Below are positions 41,832 through 51,312 of a DNA stretch of 64,000 bases, piece by piece. The notes under the pieces were generated by a model that had not been told where the DNA came from, did no database searches, and worked only from the letters and a program-made list of their open reading frames with translations. Both the position numbers and the translations under genes were made by a program. Location of the stretch: contig JBGVOL010000067.1 of NCBI GenBank assembly GCA_045126475.1, positions 20,530 to 84,529 on the forward strand, written 5' to 3'. Source of the stretch: SVEL01 sp045126475 (lineage in GTDB: Bacteria > Bacillota > Clostridia > Lachnospirales > Lachnospiraceae). The stretch's first letter is position 1; each line of letters starts with the position of its first letter.

Positions 41832-43286
41832 ATGGTAGTACAGCATAACCTTACAGCAATGAACGCAAACAGAATGCTCGGTTTAACAACAGGCAAGCAG
41901 ACAAAGGCAACAGAGAAGTTATCTTCCGGATACAGAATAAATAGAGCTGCAGATGATGCAGCAGGTCTCTCAATCAGTGAGAAAATGAGAAAGCAGATAA
42001 GAGGTCTTGACCAGGCTTCATCAAATGCAGAGGACGGAGTTTCTTGTGTACAGACAGCAGAAGGCGCACTTAATGAAGTACAGGATATGCTCCAGAGAAT
42101 GAACGAACTTGCAGTACAGGCAGCTAATGGTACAAATTCGGAAAATGACCGCACATATATACAGTCAGAGATTGACCAGCTTATTACAGAAATTGACCGT
42201 GTATCAGAGACAACAAAGTTCAATGAGACATACCTTTTAAAAGGTGATGGAATCGGTGGTAAATATACAGATATAGGCACAATAAGTGTGACAACAGGCG
42301 GAAGTATTTCTAAAAGCGCTGATCAGCAGGGAACTGTAGCGGGTCAGGATTACAAGACTGACAGAGATGCGGTGCTTGTTGCAGGTAATGATGTAAGATA
42401 TGGTAAGAATGCAACTGAGACAATCGTGGTCGGTGGTATAGCATATGATCTCAAGGAGTATAAGGATCTTGATGAACTTGCAGGGGCAATCAGCAGTAAT
42501 AAAAAAATAAACAGTGTAGACCTAGTGTATAAAGATGGTGTATCAGCAGTAGCAAATACAGCAAAGGATGACTTTACACTTACAAATACAAATAAGACAA
42601 CAACTGTGTCAGGAGATATTACATTTAAGGTAACATCAAACTATACTGGAACATCAAAAGCAGCATCAATAGATATTGAAGATGATGTTAAGATGACTGT
42701 AGACTTTACCCTTGCGACAAAAGTGGCAAAGGACGGAGGACTTGAGTTTGATGAGCAGACAACAATTAACAATATTAAAGCAAATCTTGAGGCGAAGGGT
42801 TACAGTTATACAGAAAGTGATGGTGTATTTGTGGTTAAGGCAAAGGCTACAATGACCATAAATGCCGCATCTCAGGTTGATGATTTGAAGTTTAATCTTC
42901 ATGTAGGTGCAGATGGAACATCAACAAATAAGATTGAAGTAAAGGTCGTTGCTCTAAGCTCAGATGGCCTCGGAATATCGGGCTTAAATGTTGAGTCTGA
43001 AAAGAATGCAACTGATGCCATAAATATTATCGCAGATGCACTTCAGACTGTATCAAAACAGAGATCAGACCTTGGTGCTGCACAGAACAGATTAGAGCAT
43101 ACAATAAACAACCTTGATAATATTGTAGAAAATACAACAGCAGCCGAGTCACGTATCCGTGATACAGATATGGCAGAGCAGATGGTTGAGTACAGTAACC
43201 TTAATATCTTAGCGCAGGCAGGTCAGTCAATGCTTGCACAGGCTAATCAGTCAAATCAGGGAGTGCTCTCATTACTTCAGGGTTAA
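41832..43286 (+). CDS. Flagellin (copy 3)
   Basis: 484 residues with the same conserved ends but a more divergent central domain than copies 1 and 2 (for example VVGGIAYDLKEYKDLDEL where the others read QLKDYADLE). One cysteine in VSCVQTAEG. The C-terminus ends LLQG. Own sigma-D promoter, leader and terminator. It is probably an older duplicate than the copy 1/copy 2 pair. Confidence 0.96.
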   Translation: MVVQHNLTAMNANRMLGLTTGKQTKATEKLSSGYRINRAADDAAGLSISEKMRKQIRGLDQASSNAEDGVSCVQTAEGALNEVQDMLQRMNELAVQAANGTNSENDRTYIQSEIDQLITEIDRVSETTKFNETYLLKGDGIGGKYTDIGTISVTTGGSISKSADQQGTVAGQDYKTDRDAVLVAGNDVRYGKNATETIVVGGIAYDLKEYKDLDELAGAISSNKKINSVDLVYKDGVSAVANTAKDDFTLTNTNKTTTVSGDITFKVTSNYTGTSKAASIDIEDDVKMTVDFTLATKVAKDGGLEFDEQTTINNIKANLEAKGYSYTESDGVFVVKAKATMTINAASQVDDLKFNLHVGADGTSTNKIEVKVVALSSDGLGISGLNVESEKNATDAINIIADALQTVSKQRSDLGAAQNRLEHTINNLDNIVENTTAAESRIRDTDMAEQMVEYSNLNILAQAGQSMLAQANQSNQGVLSLLQG

Positions 43287-43310
43287 TATAAAATAAAAGA
43301 ATCAGTTCAT

Positions 43311-43345
43311 AAAGCTTCACTTTTGAATAGAGTGGAGCTTTTTTG
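43311..43345 (+). terminator. Intrinsic terminator after flagellin 3
   Basis: AAAGCTTCAC (43311-43320) pairs with GTGGAGCTTT (43332-43341, one G-U pair), followed by TTTG. Confidence 0.75.
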
Positions 43346-43361
43346 TTAGTCTAAAAAACTA

Positions 43362-43387
43362 TAAATTATATAAAAAATGGTCGATAT
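43362..43387 (+). promoter_or_regulatory. Sigma-D-like promoter of the sugar/tailoring cluster
   Basis: TAAA (43362-43365), 14 bases, GTCGATAT (43380-43387), the same -10 form as flagellin gene 1. It lies 33 bases before the rfbF start codon. Confidence 0.72.
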
Positions 43388-43419
43388 ATACTATATGATT
43401 TATAGTTGAGGAGGTAGTT

Positions 43420-44190
43420 ATGAAGGTTGTAATATTAGCAGGTGGTTACGGAACAAGAATTTCAGAGGAGTCCCACTTACGACCAAAGCCCATGATTGAA
43501 GTAGGTGAGAAACCTATTATATGGCATATAATGAAAATGTATGCTCATTATGGCTTTGATGAATTCGTTATATGCGCCGGATATAAGCAGCAGATTATAA
43601 AGGAATGGTTTTCAAATTATTTTCTTTATAACAGCGATATTACCTTTGATTTTACTGACAATAATAGGATGATAGTTCATAATAATGTTGCGGAACCTTG
43701 GAAAGTAACTATTATTGACACTGGAATAAATACTATGACAGGTGGACGAATCAAGAGAATACAGAAGTTTATAGGCGACGAGACATTTTTAATGACATAT
43801 GGTGATGGCGTGTCAGATGTAGACATAAGAAATGTTGTGGAGTTTCATAAAAAGAAAGGGGGTTATGCGACTCTTACCGCAGTACAGCCTGAGGGTAGAT
43901 TTGGAAATATTGATATTGAAAATGGTAAGATTAAGTCGTTTAGGGAGAAAGATAAGCACGATATGGGGTGGATAAATGGTGGTTTTATGGTGTTAGAACC
44001 TAGTGTTTTTAATTATATTAGTGGTGATAGCACTATATTTGAACAAGAACCATTGGAAAAAATGGCTAATGAAGGACAGCTTAATAGTTTTAAGCATTAT
44101 GGATTTTGGCAGTGTATGGACACGATGAGGGATCATGAAAAATTGGAAGAATTATGGGCAGCCGGGATTGCCCCGTGGAAGGTTTGGTAG
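43420..44190 (+). CDS. rfbF: Glucose-1-phosphate cytidylyltransferase, RfbF-like
   Basis: 256 residues, full family length. It converts glucose-1-phosphate and CTP to CDP-glucose, the usual first step to 3,6-dideoxy sugars. The nucleotide-binding VVILAGGYGTRISEES loop (about 3-18) with PKPMIEVG and the MTYGDGVSDVD metal site (about 125-135) are clear, and the FWQCMDTMRDHEKLEELW tail is characteristic. AGGAGG precedes the ATG. The usual next enzyme, CDP-glucose 4,6-dehydratase, is not in the window. First gene behind the sigma-D-like promoter. Confidence 0.93.
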   Translation: MKVVILAGGYGTRISEESHLRPKPMIEVGEKPIIWHIMKMYAHYGFDEFVICAGYKQQIIKEWFSNYFLYNSDITFDFTDNNRMIVHNNVAEPWKVTIIDTGINTMTGGRIKRIQKFIGDETFLMTYGDGVSDVDIRNVVEFHKKKGGYATLTAVQPEGRFGNIDIENGKIKSFREKDKHDMGWINGGFMVLEPSVFNYISGDSTIFEQEPLEKMANEGQLNSFKHYGFWQCMDTMRDHEKLEELWAAGIAPWKVW

Positions 44191-44311
44191 GGGGGGCTTT
44201 GAATAATATTTAAACTTTTGAATGAATATGTAAATAAAGTCAAGTGGTAATAGTGACTTTTTATGAAAAACTGATATAATTAAATAGAGAGAAAAAAGGA
44301 GGAAAGTACAT

Positions 44312-45136
44312 ATGGCAACAAAAATAATTGCAGAAATTGGAATTAATCATAACGGAGATATAAGTCTTGCTAAAAAAATGATAGATTTGGCTGTGATAGC
44401 AGGTTGTGATGCAGTAAAGTTTCAGAAGAGAACAGTGGATAAAGTATATACAAAGGAATATTTGGATGGATACAGAGAGAGTCCATGGGGAACAACACAA
44501 AGAGAGCAAAAAGAAGGTCTGGAGTTTTCTTATGATGAGTACAGTGAGATTGACAGATATTGTAAAGAAAAAAAGATAGATTGGTTTGCTTCAGCGTGGG
44601 ATATAGATTCACAGAAATTTTTGCAAAAATTTGATTTGAAGTATAATAAAGTAGCATCAGCAATGCTTACAAATGATGAACTTTTAGAGGAAATAGCAAA
44701 AGAAGGCAGATATACATATATTGCTACAGGTATGAGCACATATGAGGAAATTGATCATGCAGTTGAGGTATTCAACAAAAAAAATTGTCCGTATGAAATT
44801 ATGCACTGTAACAGCACATATCCTATGAAGAATCAAGATGCTAATATAAGTTTAATTCCTGTTTTGAGAGAAAGATATAGATGTAATATAGGATATAGCG
44901 GTCATGAGTCAGGATATTTAGCAAGCCTTGTTGCAGTTTCTTTGGGAGCAACATCAATCGAAAGGCATATTACAATGGACAAGAATATGTATGGAAGTGA
45001 TCAGAAAGCATCGATTGAACCATCAGAACTGATTTTAATGGTTAAAGAAATACGTGAGATAGAAAAGATACTTGGAGATGGTCAAAAAGTATTATCTGAA
45101 GCAGAAAATGAAGTAAAGAAGAAGTTAAGAGGTTAG
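44312..45136 (+). CDS. NeuB-like sugar-acid synthase lacking the SAF domain
   Basis: 274 residues, against about 335-350 for sialic, legionaminic or pseudaminic acid synthases. The barrel that joins phosphoenolpyruvate to an amino sugar is complete: AEIGINHNGDISLAKKMID (about 7-25), AVKFQKR (about 37-43), the FASAWD strand and YSGHESG (about 200-206) with a conserved HITMDK site. The C-terminal antifreeze-like SAF domain is missing; the frame ends at KKKLRG. So the substrate pocket must differ. A 121-base gap with a possible TATAAT at 44275 separates it from rfbF; AGGAGG precedes the ATG. Confidence 0.87.
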   Translation: MATKIIAEIGINHNGDISLAKKMIDLAVIAGCDAVKFQKRTVDKVYTKEYLDGYRESPWGTTQREQKEGLEFSYDEYSEIDRYCKEKKIDWFASAWDIDSQKFLQKFDLKYNKVASAMLTNDELLEEIAKEGRYTYIATGMSTYEEIDHAVEVFNKKNCPYEIMHCNSTYPMKNQDANISLIPVLRERYRCNIGYSGHESGYLASLVAVSLGATSIERHITMDKNMYGSDQKASIEPSELILMVKEIREIEKILGDGQKVLSEAENEVKKKLRG

Positions 45137-45137
45137 G

Positions 45138-46190
45138 ATGATAAAACTTGTAGTTTTTGATATTGACGGAGTTCTTACTGATGGTACAGTTATTATAGGT
45201 GAGGATGGTCATGAACAGAAAAAGATTAATTTAAGAGATATAGATGCAGTATACCAAATTCATAGGCAGGGTTTTAAAATTGCTGCGATTACAGGAGAAG
45301 AAACAAGTATAGTTGGATATTTTGAAAAAAGATTTCCATGGGAGCATTTTGTTAAAGGGTGCAAAAATAAAGTTGATGCGCTTAAAAAAATATGTGATAA
45401 GTGTGATGTAAAAGCAGATGAAATATGTTATGTAGGTGATGGAAAATATGATATTGAGCCGCTTTGTTTTGCAGGTATCGGAATATGCCCATCAGATGCT
45501 ATAGATGATGCAAAAAAAAATGCTGATATAATATTAAAATCATCTAGCGGTACAGGCGGATTATGGGAAATCATTTCTATATTACATGACATAAATGATG
45601 AAAATAGTGCAGGTAACTACTTCTTTGATAGAGTTTTTAAACATGCAGAGATTTTTAAAAAGATGTCATCAGATGTTGATATGAGAGATAAGGTAATGAA
45701 GGTTGCAGAGAATGTTATTAACATTCAGAAAAATGGAGGACAGGTTTTTCTTTGTGGAAATGGAGGGAGTGCAGCTGATGCACAACATATTGCAACTGAA
45801 TTTATTAGTAGATTTTATAAGGACAGACCTGCTATGAATGCGGAAGCATTATCGGTCAATACATCTACACTCACGGCTGTTAGTAATGACTACAGTTACG
45901 ATAGAGTTTTTGTAAGACAATTGCAAGCTAAAGCCAGAACAGGGGATATGCTTATCGGAATATCTACCAGTGGTAAGTCAAAGAATGTTATTGAAGCATT
46001 AAGATATGCAAAAAATAATGGTGTATTTACGGTTATGCTTATGGGAGAATTTTGTTATAGGGAACTAGATGAAATTTGTGATGTTATAATAAAAGTTCCA
46101 TCAATAGATACACCTAGAATTCAGGAAGCCCATATTTTTATCGGGCATTTGATTGCAGAATATGTGGAATATGTTCTATATGGAAACTGA
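45138..46190 (+). CDS. Fusion of KdsC-like phosphatase and GmhA-like SIS isomerase
   Basis: 350 residues with two enzymes. Residues 1-155 are a KdsC-type HAD phosphatase (nucleophile motif VVFDIDGVLTDG at 5-16, later VGDGKYDIEPL). Residues about 160-350 are a GmhA-type SIS domain (FLCGNGGSAADAQHIATEF at about 203-221, GISTSGKSKNVIEAL). KdsC removes phosphate from an octulosonate-8-phosphate, and GmhA isomerises sedoheptulose-7-phosphate. Fused behind a NeuB-like gene they suggest successive steps on one phosphorylated higher sugar. Starts 1 base after the neuB stop. Confidence 0.88.
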   Translation: MIKLVVFDIDGVLTDGTVIIGEDGHEQKKINLRDIDAVYQIHRQGFKIAAITGEETSIVGYFEKRFPWEHFVKGCKNKVDALKKICDKCDVKADEICYVGDGKYDIEPLCFAGIGICPSDAIDDAKKNADIILKSSSGTGGLWEIISILHDINDENSAGNYFFDRVFKHAEIFKKMSSDVDMRDKVMKVAENVINIQKNGGQVFLCGNGGSAADAQHIATEFISRFYKDRPAMNAEALSVNTSTLTAVSNDYSYDRVFVRQLQAKARTGDMLIGISTSGKSKNVIEALRYAKNNGVFTVMLMGEFCYRELDEICDVIIKVPSIDTPRIQEAHIFIGHLIAEYVEYVLYGN

Positions 46191-46202
46191 AGGAGTTAGA
46201 GA

Positions 46203-47948
46203 ATGATAAAGGTTTCAGATTATGTATATGAATTTTTAAAGGAAAAGAAAGTCGAACATGTTTTTATGCTTCCAGGTGGTGGAGCCATGCATCTGGTTGA
46301 TTCTCTCGGAAAGTCAGGAATTAATTATATATGTTTCCAGCATGAACAGGGCGCTTCAATTGCAGCAGAGGCTTATGGACAGCATACTAACAAGCCGGGG
46401 GTGGTTTTAACTACATCAGGTCCCGGAGCGACAAATGCTATTACGGGTGTTACAGCGGGATGGATTGATTCTACGCCAATGATTGTTATATCTGGACAGG
46501 CAAAAAGATGCGATTTGGTAGGAAGCAAGGGAGTTAGACAAATAGGATCTCAAGAAGTACAGGTAGTAGATATGGTTAAGTCTATTACAAAATATGCTGT
46601 AGAGGTAATGAATCCAATAGATATCAAATACCATCTGGAAAGGGCATATTATGAGGCTACAACTGGAAGACCGGGGCCTGTATGGCTGTCTATTCCTTTA
46701 GACGTTCAAGGGGCATTTGTTGATAAGAATGGTCTTAGAGGATATGAACAAGTATATAAAAATAATCAGGAAGATTTTGACGAGAAAATAAATCATATAG
46801 TTAATTGTATTTATAATTCCAGAAAACCGCTTATCATAGCGGGAAATGGTATTAAGTTATCAGGAGCTACAAGGGAATTTTATAAGTTTATAGAAAAATT
46901 AAATATTCCTGTGATTACTACATGGAAAACTATTGATATGTTTGATGAAAATTATAAATTGTATATTGGCCATCCTGGAATAATGGGTGACAGAGCAACT
47001 AATAAGCTGATTCAAGAAGCAGACTTGCTCATATCAATTGGAAGCAGATTAGACACAAGTATTACAGCATTTGATGAGCCAAACTTTGCAAAAAATGCAA
47101 AAAAAATTATTATTGATATAGATGAAAATGAAATAAAAAGAATGAACATGGAAAAAGAGGTTTGGATGGCATGTGATGCAAAGTGTGTTCTGTTAGCTCT
47201 AAATTCCAAGATTGGAGGAAAGTTTAATGTAAACCAATGGTTAGATTATTGCAGACAAATGAGAAAAAAGTACCCTGTTATAACGTCAAAACATAGGGAT
47301 ACAGGGAATTATGTCAGTGCATATTATTTTATTGAAGAATTATGTAGACTTTTAAGGGATGATGATGTTATAGTGCCAGAAAGCTCTGGAGCAGCAGGAG
47401 AAATAACATATCAGGCATTTAAGATAAAACAAGGACAGAAGATGAAAAATGCAGCAGGACTTGGCTCTATGGGATTTGGACTTCCGTATGCAATAGGTTC
47501 GTGCATTGCCAATGATAAAAGAAGAACTATTCTTATAAATGGAGATGGTGCGTTTCAATTAAATATTCAAGAACTAGAGACGTTGCACAGGCTAGCACTT
47601 CCTGTAAAAATTTTTATTTGGAATAATAATGGGTATGCAAGCATTAGAAGTATGCAGAGAGGGAATTTTGATGGACATTATGTTGCTAGCAATGAAGAGA
47701 GTGGATTCTCAGTTCCAAATTGTACAAAAATTGCTGCTGCTTATGGATTTGAAACTTGCACAATATCAGATAATGATGAAATGTTAGAAAAATTGCCACG
47801 AATTCTCGCTGATGATAGAATGATATTATGTGAAGTTATTATTTCTCCTGATGAAACCGTTTGGCCAAGAGTAAAAGCTAAAATCTTACCGGATGGAGGT
47901 ATGAAATCAGGAGCTTTAGAAGATATGTGGCCATATGAGGAGAATTAG
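46203..47948 (+). CDS. Thiamine-diphosphate enzyme, acetolactate-synthase-like
   Basis: 581 residues with the three-domain TPP fold. The N-terminal catalytic Glu lies in FQHEQGASIAAEAYG (about residues 41-55), the middle nucleotide-binding-like domain covers about 190-330, and the C-terminal TPP motif GDGAFQLNIQELETL ends in WNNNGYASI (about 442-472). Biosynthetic acetolactate synthase would need branched-chain genes nearby. Here its neighbours are sugar genes, as with YerE, the yersiniose enzyme that adds a two-carbon unit to a CDP-sugar. AAGGAG precedes the ATG. Donor and acceptor are unknown. Confidence 0.85.
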   Translation: MIKVSDYVYEFLKEKKVEHVFMLPGGGAMHLVDSLGKSGINYICFQHEQGASIAAEAYGQHTNKPGVVLTTSGPGATNAITGVTAGWIDSTPMIVISGQAKRCDLVGSKGVRQIGSQEVQVVDMVKSITKYAVEVMNPIDIKYHLERAYYEATTGRPGPVWLSIPLDVQGAFVDKNGLRGYEQVYKNNQEDFDEKINHIVNCIYNSRKPLIIAGNGIKLSGATREFYKFIEKLNIPVITTWKTIDMFDENYKLYIGHPGIMGDRATNKLIQEADLLISIGSRLDTSITAFDEPNFAKNAKKIIIDIDENEIKRMNMEKEVWMACDAKCVLLALNSKIGGKFNVNQWLDYCRQMRKKYPVITSKHRDTGNYVSAYYFIEELCRLLRDDDVIVPESSGAAGEITYQAFKIKQGQKMKNAAGLGSMGFGLPYAIGSCIANDKRRTILINGDGAFQLNIQELETLHRLALPVKIFIWNNNGYASIRSMQRGNFDGHYVASNEESGFSVPNCTKIAAAYGFETCTISDNDEMLEKLPRILADDRMILCEVIISPDETVWPRVKAKILPDGGMKSGALEDMWPYEEN

Positions 47949-47957
47949 CATAGTGAT

Positions 47958-48989
47958 ATGAAAAAAAATAAATGGATAACAATATGGAGTTATGCTCAAA
48001 GAAAAACTACTTTTACTCGCTGGGAAAATCAGAATAGTTTTGAAATCAGATTTAAAAATAATATTGAAGGAACTAAAGTTAGAATAAGATTCAGCAATTG
48101 GTATGGTGTTCACGACACAGGCATTAAAAGTGTATATATGTTGTATGAGGGTCGTAGATACGTTACAAAATGTAATAATGAAGAAAGATTTAGGGTTTTT
48201 CCTGATAGCGATTTAACATCAGATTATATTGAAATACATGTGGTCCCAGGAACAAATATAGGTGTGGTGGTAGAATTTGAAAGTTTTATTAGGCCAGACT
48301 CCGGAAATACATTTGATGGTTGTATAGCAATGATTCTTCAGTCTGTAGATGTGTATACAGATAGTAAGGTGTCGGGGGTAGCATTTTTTGGAGATAGTAT
48401 AACTCATAGAAGAAAATGGACAGAGCCACTTATAGATATGTGGTACGAGAAGTACAGAGGGATGATTGTAGCTTATGAGGTGTCGATAGATGGTTCCAGG
48501 CTGTTAAAAGATTCACCGAAAGAATGTGATAACACGTTGGGTTTTTCGGCAAGAGCAAGATTTAGTCATGACATACTAAAAAATAATGGTATTACACATA
48601 TTTTTTTTGAATTAGGATTAAATGACTTGTCGCTTGAAGATATTGATAATACGTTGTCAGTGGATAATTTGATTAAAGAGATGAAAGAAATTGTTAATAT
48701 GGCTCACGAACACAACATTATGGTAATTGGGATGACAATCACACCTCGAAGAGAAGACCATATATATGATTATAAAAGAAATAATATGAGAAAAAAAGTA
48801 AACGAAATAATATTGAATGGGCACATCTTTGATAAAGTAATAGATATATCTGGATTGCTTGGAAATGAGGATGATACTCAGTTGAGTCCTGAGTATGGAT
48901 GTGAAGACGGAGTTCATTTGAATAATAAAGCAGGAGAATTTCTGTCAAAGTATATTTATAACAATATATCAGAAGATATTCTCTTCTAA
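47958..48989 (+). CDS. SGNH/GDSL-family hydrolase
   Basis: 343 residues. A beta-rich N-terminal domain (about 1-130) is followed by an SGNH domain with all four blocks: FFGDSIT (Ser, about 144-150), the Gly in IDGSRLL, GLND (Asn) and DGVHLN (Asp/His, about 320-325). No signal peptide, so it acts in the cytoplasm. In sugar clusters such enzymes remove or transfer acyl groups on glycans. Starts 9 bases after the TPP gene, with a poor ribosome binding site (GAGGAG within the previous gene's end). Confidence 0.85.
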   Translation: MKKNKWITIWSYAQRKTTFTRWENQNSFEIRFKNNIEGTKVRIRFSNWYGVHDTGIKSVYMLYEGRRYVTKCNNEERFRVFPDSDLTSDYIEIHVVPGTNIGVVVEFESFIRPDSGNTFDGCIAMILQSVDVYTDSKVSGVAFFGDSITHRRKWTEPLIDMWYEKYRGMIVAYEVSIDGSRLLKDSPKECDNTLGFSARARFSHDILKNNGITHIFFELGLNDLSLEDIDNTLSVDNLIKEMKEIVNMAHEHNIMVIGMTITPRREDHIYDYKRNNMRKKVNEIILNGHIFDKVIDISGLLGNEDDTQLSPEYGCEDGVHLNNKAGEFLSKYIYNNISEDILF

Positions 48990-49004
48990 AGGAGAACAGA
49001 GATA

Positions 49005-50114
49005 ATGAAGAAGGTAATACTATATGGTGCAGGCACTCAAAATTTGCGAATGGCATTTCAGCCTATAGTTTCAGCGGGATATGAGGTTTTTGCAATTGTT
49101 GATAAAGATAGACAAAAACAAGGGAAAGACTTTTATGGTGTAGAAATCAATGCACCAGAAATAATAAAAAGTATTAAAGAAAATGCAGATGATTATCAGA
49201 TAGTGGTTACCATTAGAACAGAAGAAACTGTACTTGAAGTAAAAGAATATTTAAAACAGATTACGAGTATTCGTGTTTATTCATTTAGTGAGTTTATTGA
49301 AAATGAAAAGCTAAACAGTAAGATTAAGAGATTTTCCTGCGTTATGTTTCATTTGGTAGATCACTGTAATATGTCTTGTGTTAGATGTTCGCACTTTTCA
49401 CCATTGGCAAAGAAAAACGGGTATTATTTGTCACTTGATGAGTTTGAAAGAGATATTAAAAGGCTGAAGATACTTACAAATGGAGATATAGATGAGATTC
49501 AGTTATCGGGTGGAGAACCATTACTGCATCCTCAAGTACATATTTTCCCTTATATTGTGCATAAGTATTTTCCGGATACTCAGATAATAATTATAACAAA
49601 TTCAATAAAAATTAAAGATATGGGTCGGGACTTTTTTGATTCATGCAGAGCAAATAAAGTAAATATATGGATATCCAGATATCCAATTGGATTGGATTAT
49701 GGTGCAATAATGAAGAGATTGGAGGAAGAGGAAATATATGCTATCTTCGGAAATTCTGGAAATTCAGACAATAAGCCGAAAGAGATGTGGGGTTTACCAA
49801 TGAAACTTGATGGTGGGCTTGATGGAAGAAAGAATTTTGATTGTTGCCTTTGCATGCAATATATTCTGAGAAACGGAATTATGTACCCATGTGCGAATAG
49901 TGCGTATATTGATTTGTTCAATGAATATTTCGATAAGAAATTACCAGGACCGCAAGTAAATGGTGTTGATATATATAAAGTCAGGAATATGGAGGAATTG
50001 GCAAGAGAAATATCAAGGCCGGTTCCACTTTGTGACTATTGTGATGCAAAACACCGAAAAAGTGGAATACCATGGTGTGTGTCAAAGAAAGATATTGAAG
50101 AATGGACTATATAG
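49005..50114 (+). CDS. Radical SAM enzyme with N-terminal Rossmann-like module
   Basis: 369 residues. The first ~100 form the module shared by seven proteins of this cluster (KVILYGAGTQNLRM at 3-16, AIVDKDRQKQG at 30-40, then IVVTIRTEE). The radical SAM motif CNMSCVRC gives C121, C125 and C128. Two later Cys groups (CCLC near 284 and CDYCDAKH near 347) may hold extra clusters as in SPASM-type enzymes. AAGGAG precedes the ATG, 15 bases after the SGNH gene. Reaction unknown; a sugar rearrangement or peptide/glycan modification is possible. Confidence 0.87.
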   Translation: MKKVILYGAGTQNLRMAFQPIVSAGYEVFAIVDKDRQKQGKDFYGVEINAPEIIKSIKENADDYQIVVTIRTEETVLEVKEYLKQITSIRVYSFSEFIENEKLNSKIKRFSCVMFHLVDHCNMSCVRCSHFSPLAKKNGYYLSLDEFERDIKRLKILTNGDIDEIQLSGGEPLLHPQVHIFPYIVHKYFPDTQIIIITNSIKIKDMGRDFFDSCRANKVNIWISRYPIGLDYGAIMKRLEEEEIYAIFGNSGNSDNKPKEMWGLPMKLDGGLDGRKNFDCCLCMQYILRNGIMYPCANSAYIDLFNEYFDKKLPGPQVNGVDIYKVRNMEELAREISRPVPLCDYCDAKHRKSGIPWCVSKKDIEEWTI

Positions 50115-50124
50115 TGGAGGTTAT

Positions 50125-51291
50125 ATGAGTGTAGAAGAAAAAGCTGTTAGCATTGTAGGGGAAAAATATTTATTGGGATATGAATTTTATAGAAATCAAG
50201 GAATGAAAAGTTTTTTTCAAATTAAGAGGGAACAATATAAATATATGTGTATATTTGGAGCCGGAGTTCTCGGAACTACATTGTGCAGATGGCTTAAGAA
50301 TAATGGAATAGAGGTTGATTATTTCTGTGATAATAATAGAGATAGGGACAGCGCGAGAATTATGGATATTCCTTATATAACATTTGAAGAACTTGAAGAG
50401 ATTAAAAATGATGTATATGTTATGGTTTCTGTAACAAATAAGGGATGCGGTAAGAAGTATAATGAAGAGATAAATAATCAGTTAAAAGGATTTCCGAATG
50501 TTATGCCTAATATATTGCAGTTTATTGGCTTTTATACTAATGACTATAAACTAAATTATGATATATGTATAAAGTATGTAGAGAAAATAGTATCAACGCT
50601 GGAAGACAATAAGTCAAAAGAATTATTTCTTGAAAATCTAAAATACAAATTTATATCAGATGGTGAACCTGTTTCATACAATACTTTGGAGAAGTTCTAT
50701 AGTCCTGTTCAATACTTTTCGGAAGAATATTATAAAAATACTTCAGATGCGGTTATTGTAGACTGTGGAGCATATAAAGGAGATACACTTTTGGAGTATA
50801 TTAACCTTTTTGGAGATGAATTCACAGAATATCATTGTTTTGAAATGGATGTTGAAGCATTAGAAAAATTAAAAGTAAATGTGTCAAAACTTCCTTTGAA
50901 GATAAAGAGTAAAGTTAAGATACATCCATATGGTGTGTACAAAGAAAGAGGAGAAGCCTATTATGATATATCCACGGAAACATTGGCATCTTGTATAAGT
51001 GAAACTGGTCAAATGAAGGCTAAATTGATTTCATTGGATGAGGAATTATATGAAAACAGGGTGACTATGATAAATATGGATATAGAAGGCTCTGAGTTAT
51101 CGGCCCTTCAAGGTGCTGATAAAATTATTAAAAGGTGTAAGCCAATGCTTGCAATAAGTATATACCACTCTACGGAGCAATTTTTAGGTGTACCATTTTA
51201 TCTGATGAATAAGTACCCATTTTATAAATACTATATGGGACTACATACTACTATAACAGATGACTGTGTATTATATGCGGTTCCAAAGTAA
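50125..51291 (+). CDS. FkbM-type methyltransferase with N-terminal Rossmann-like module
   Basis: 388 residues from ATG 50125, 4 bases after GGAGG; 55 upstream in-frame codons overlap the previous gene. The shared module lies at about 40-105 (MCIFGAGVLG at 41-50, FCDNNRDRDS). The FkbM domain starts at about 205, with SAM-binding VIVDCGAYKGDT (210-221), MDIEGSE as the catalytic acidic segment and a C-terminal AISIYHSTEQF. O-methylation of a sugar is the usual role. A second gene of this make-up stands at 53205. Confidence 0.88.
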   Translation: MSVEEKAVSIVGEKYLLGYEFYRNQGMKSFFQIKREQYKYMCIFGAGVLGTTLCRWLKNNGIEVDYFCDNNRDRDSARIMDIPYITFEELEEIKNDVYVMVSVTNKGCGKKYNEEINNQLKGFPNVMPNILQFIGFYTNDYKLNYDICIKYVEKIVSTLEDNKSKELFLENLKYKFISDGEPVSYNTLEKFYSPVQYFSEEYYKNTSDAVIVDCGAYKGDTLLEYINLFGDEFTEYHCFEMDVEALEKLKVNVSKLPLKIKSKVKIHPYGVYKERGEAYYDISTETLASCISETGQMKAKLISLDEELYENRVTMINMDIEGSELSALQGADKIIKRCKPMLAISIYHSTEQFLGVPFYLMNKYPFYKYYMGLHTTITDDCVLYAVPK

Positions 51292-51312
51292 GTTTAGTTA
51301 GGAGGAATTCTT

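Noticed and set aside
44312..46190. Complete sialic, legionaminic or pseudaminic acid pathway
   Set aside because: No NeuC, PseB/PseC, LegB or CMP-sugar synthetase is in the window, and the NeuB-like protein lacks the SAF domain.
46203..47948. Housekeeping acetolactate synthase IlvB
   Set aside because: No ilvN, ilvC or other branched-chain genes are near, and it lies within a sugar operon. A sugar role is more likely, though the reaction is unknown.
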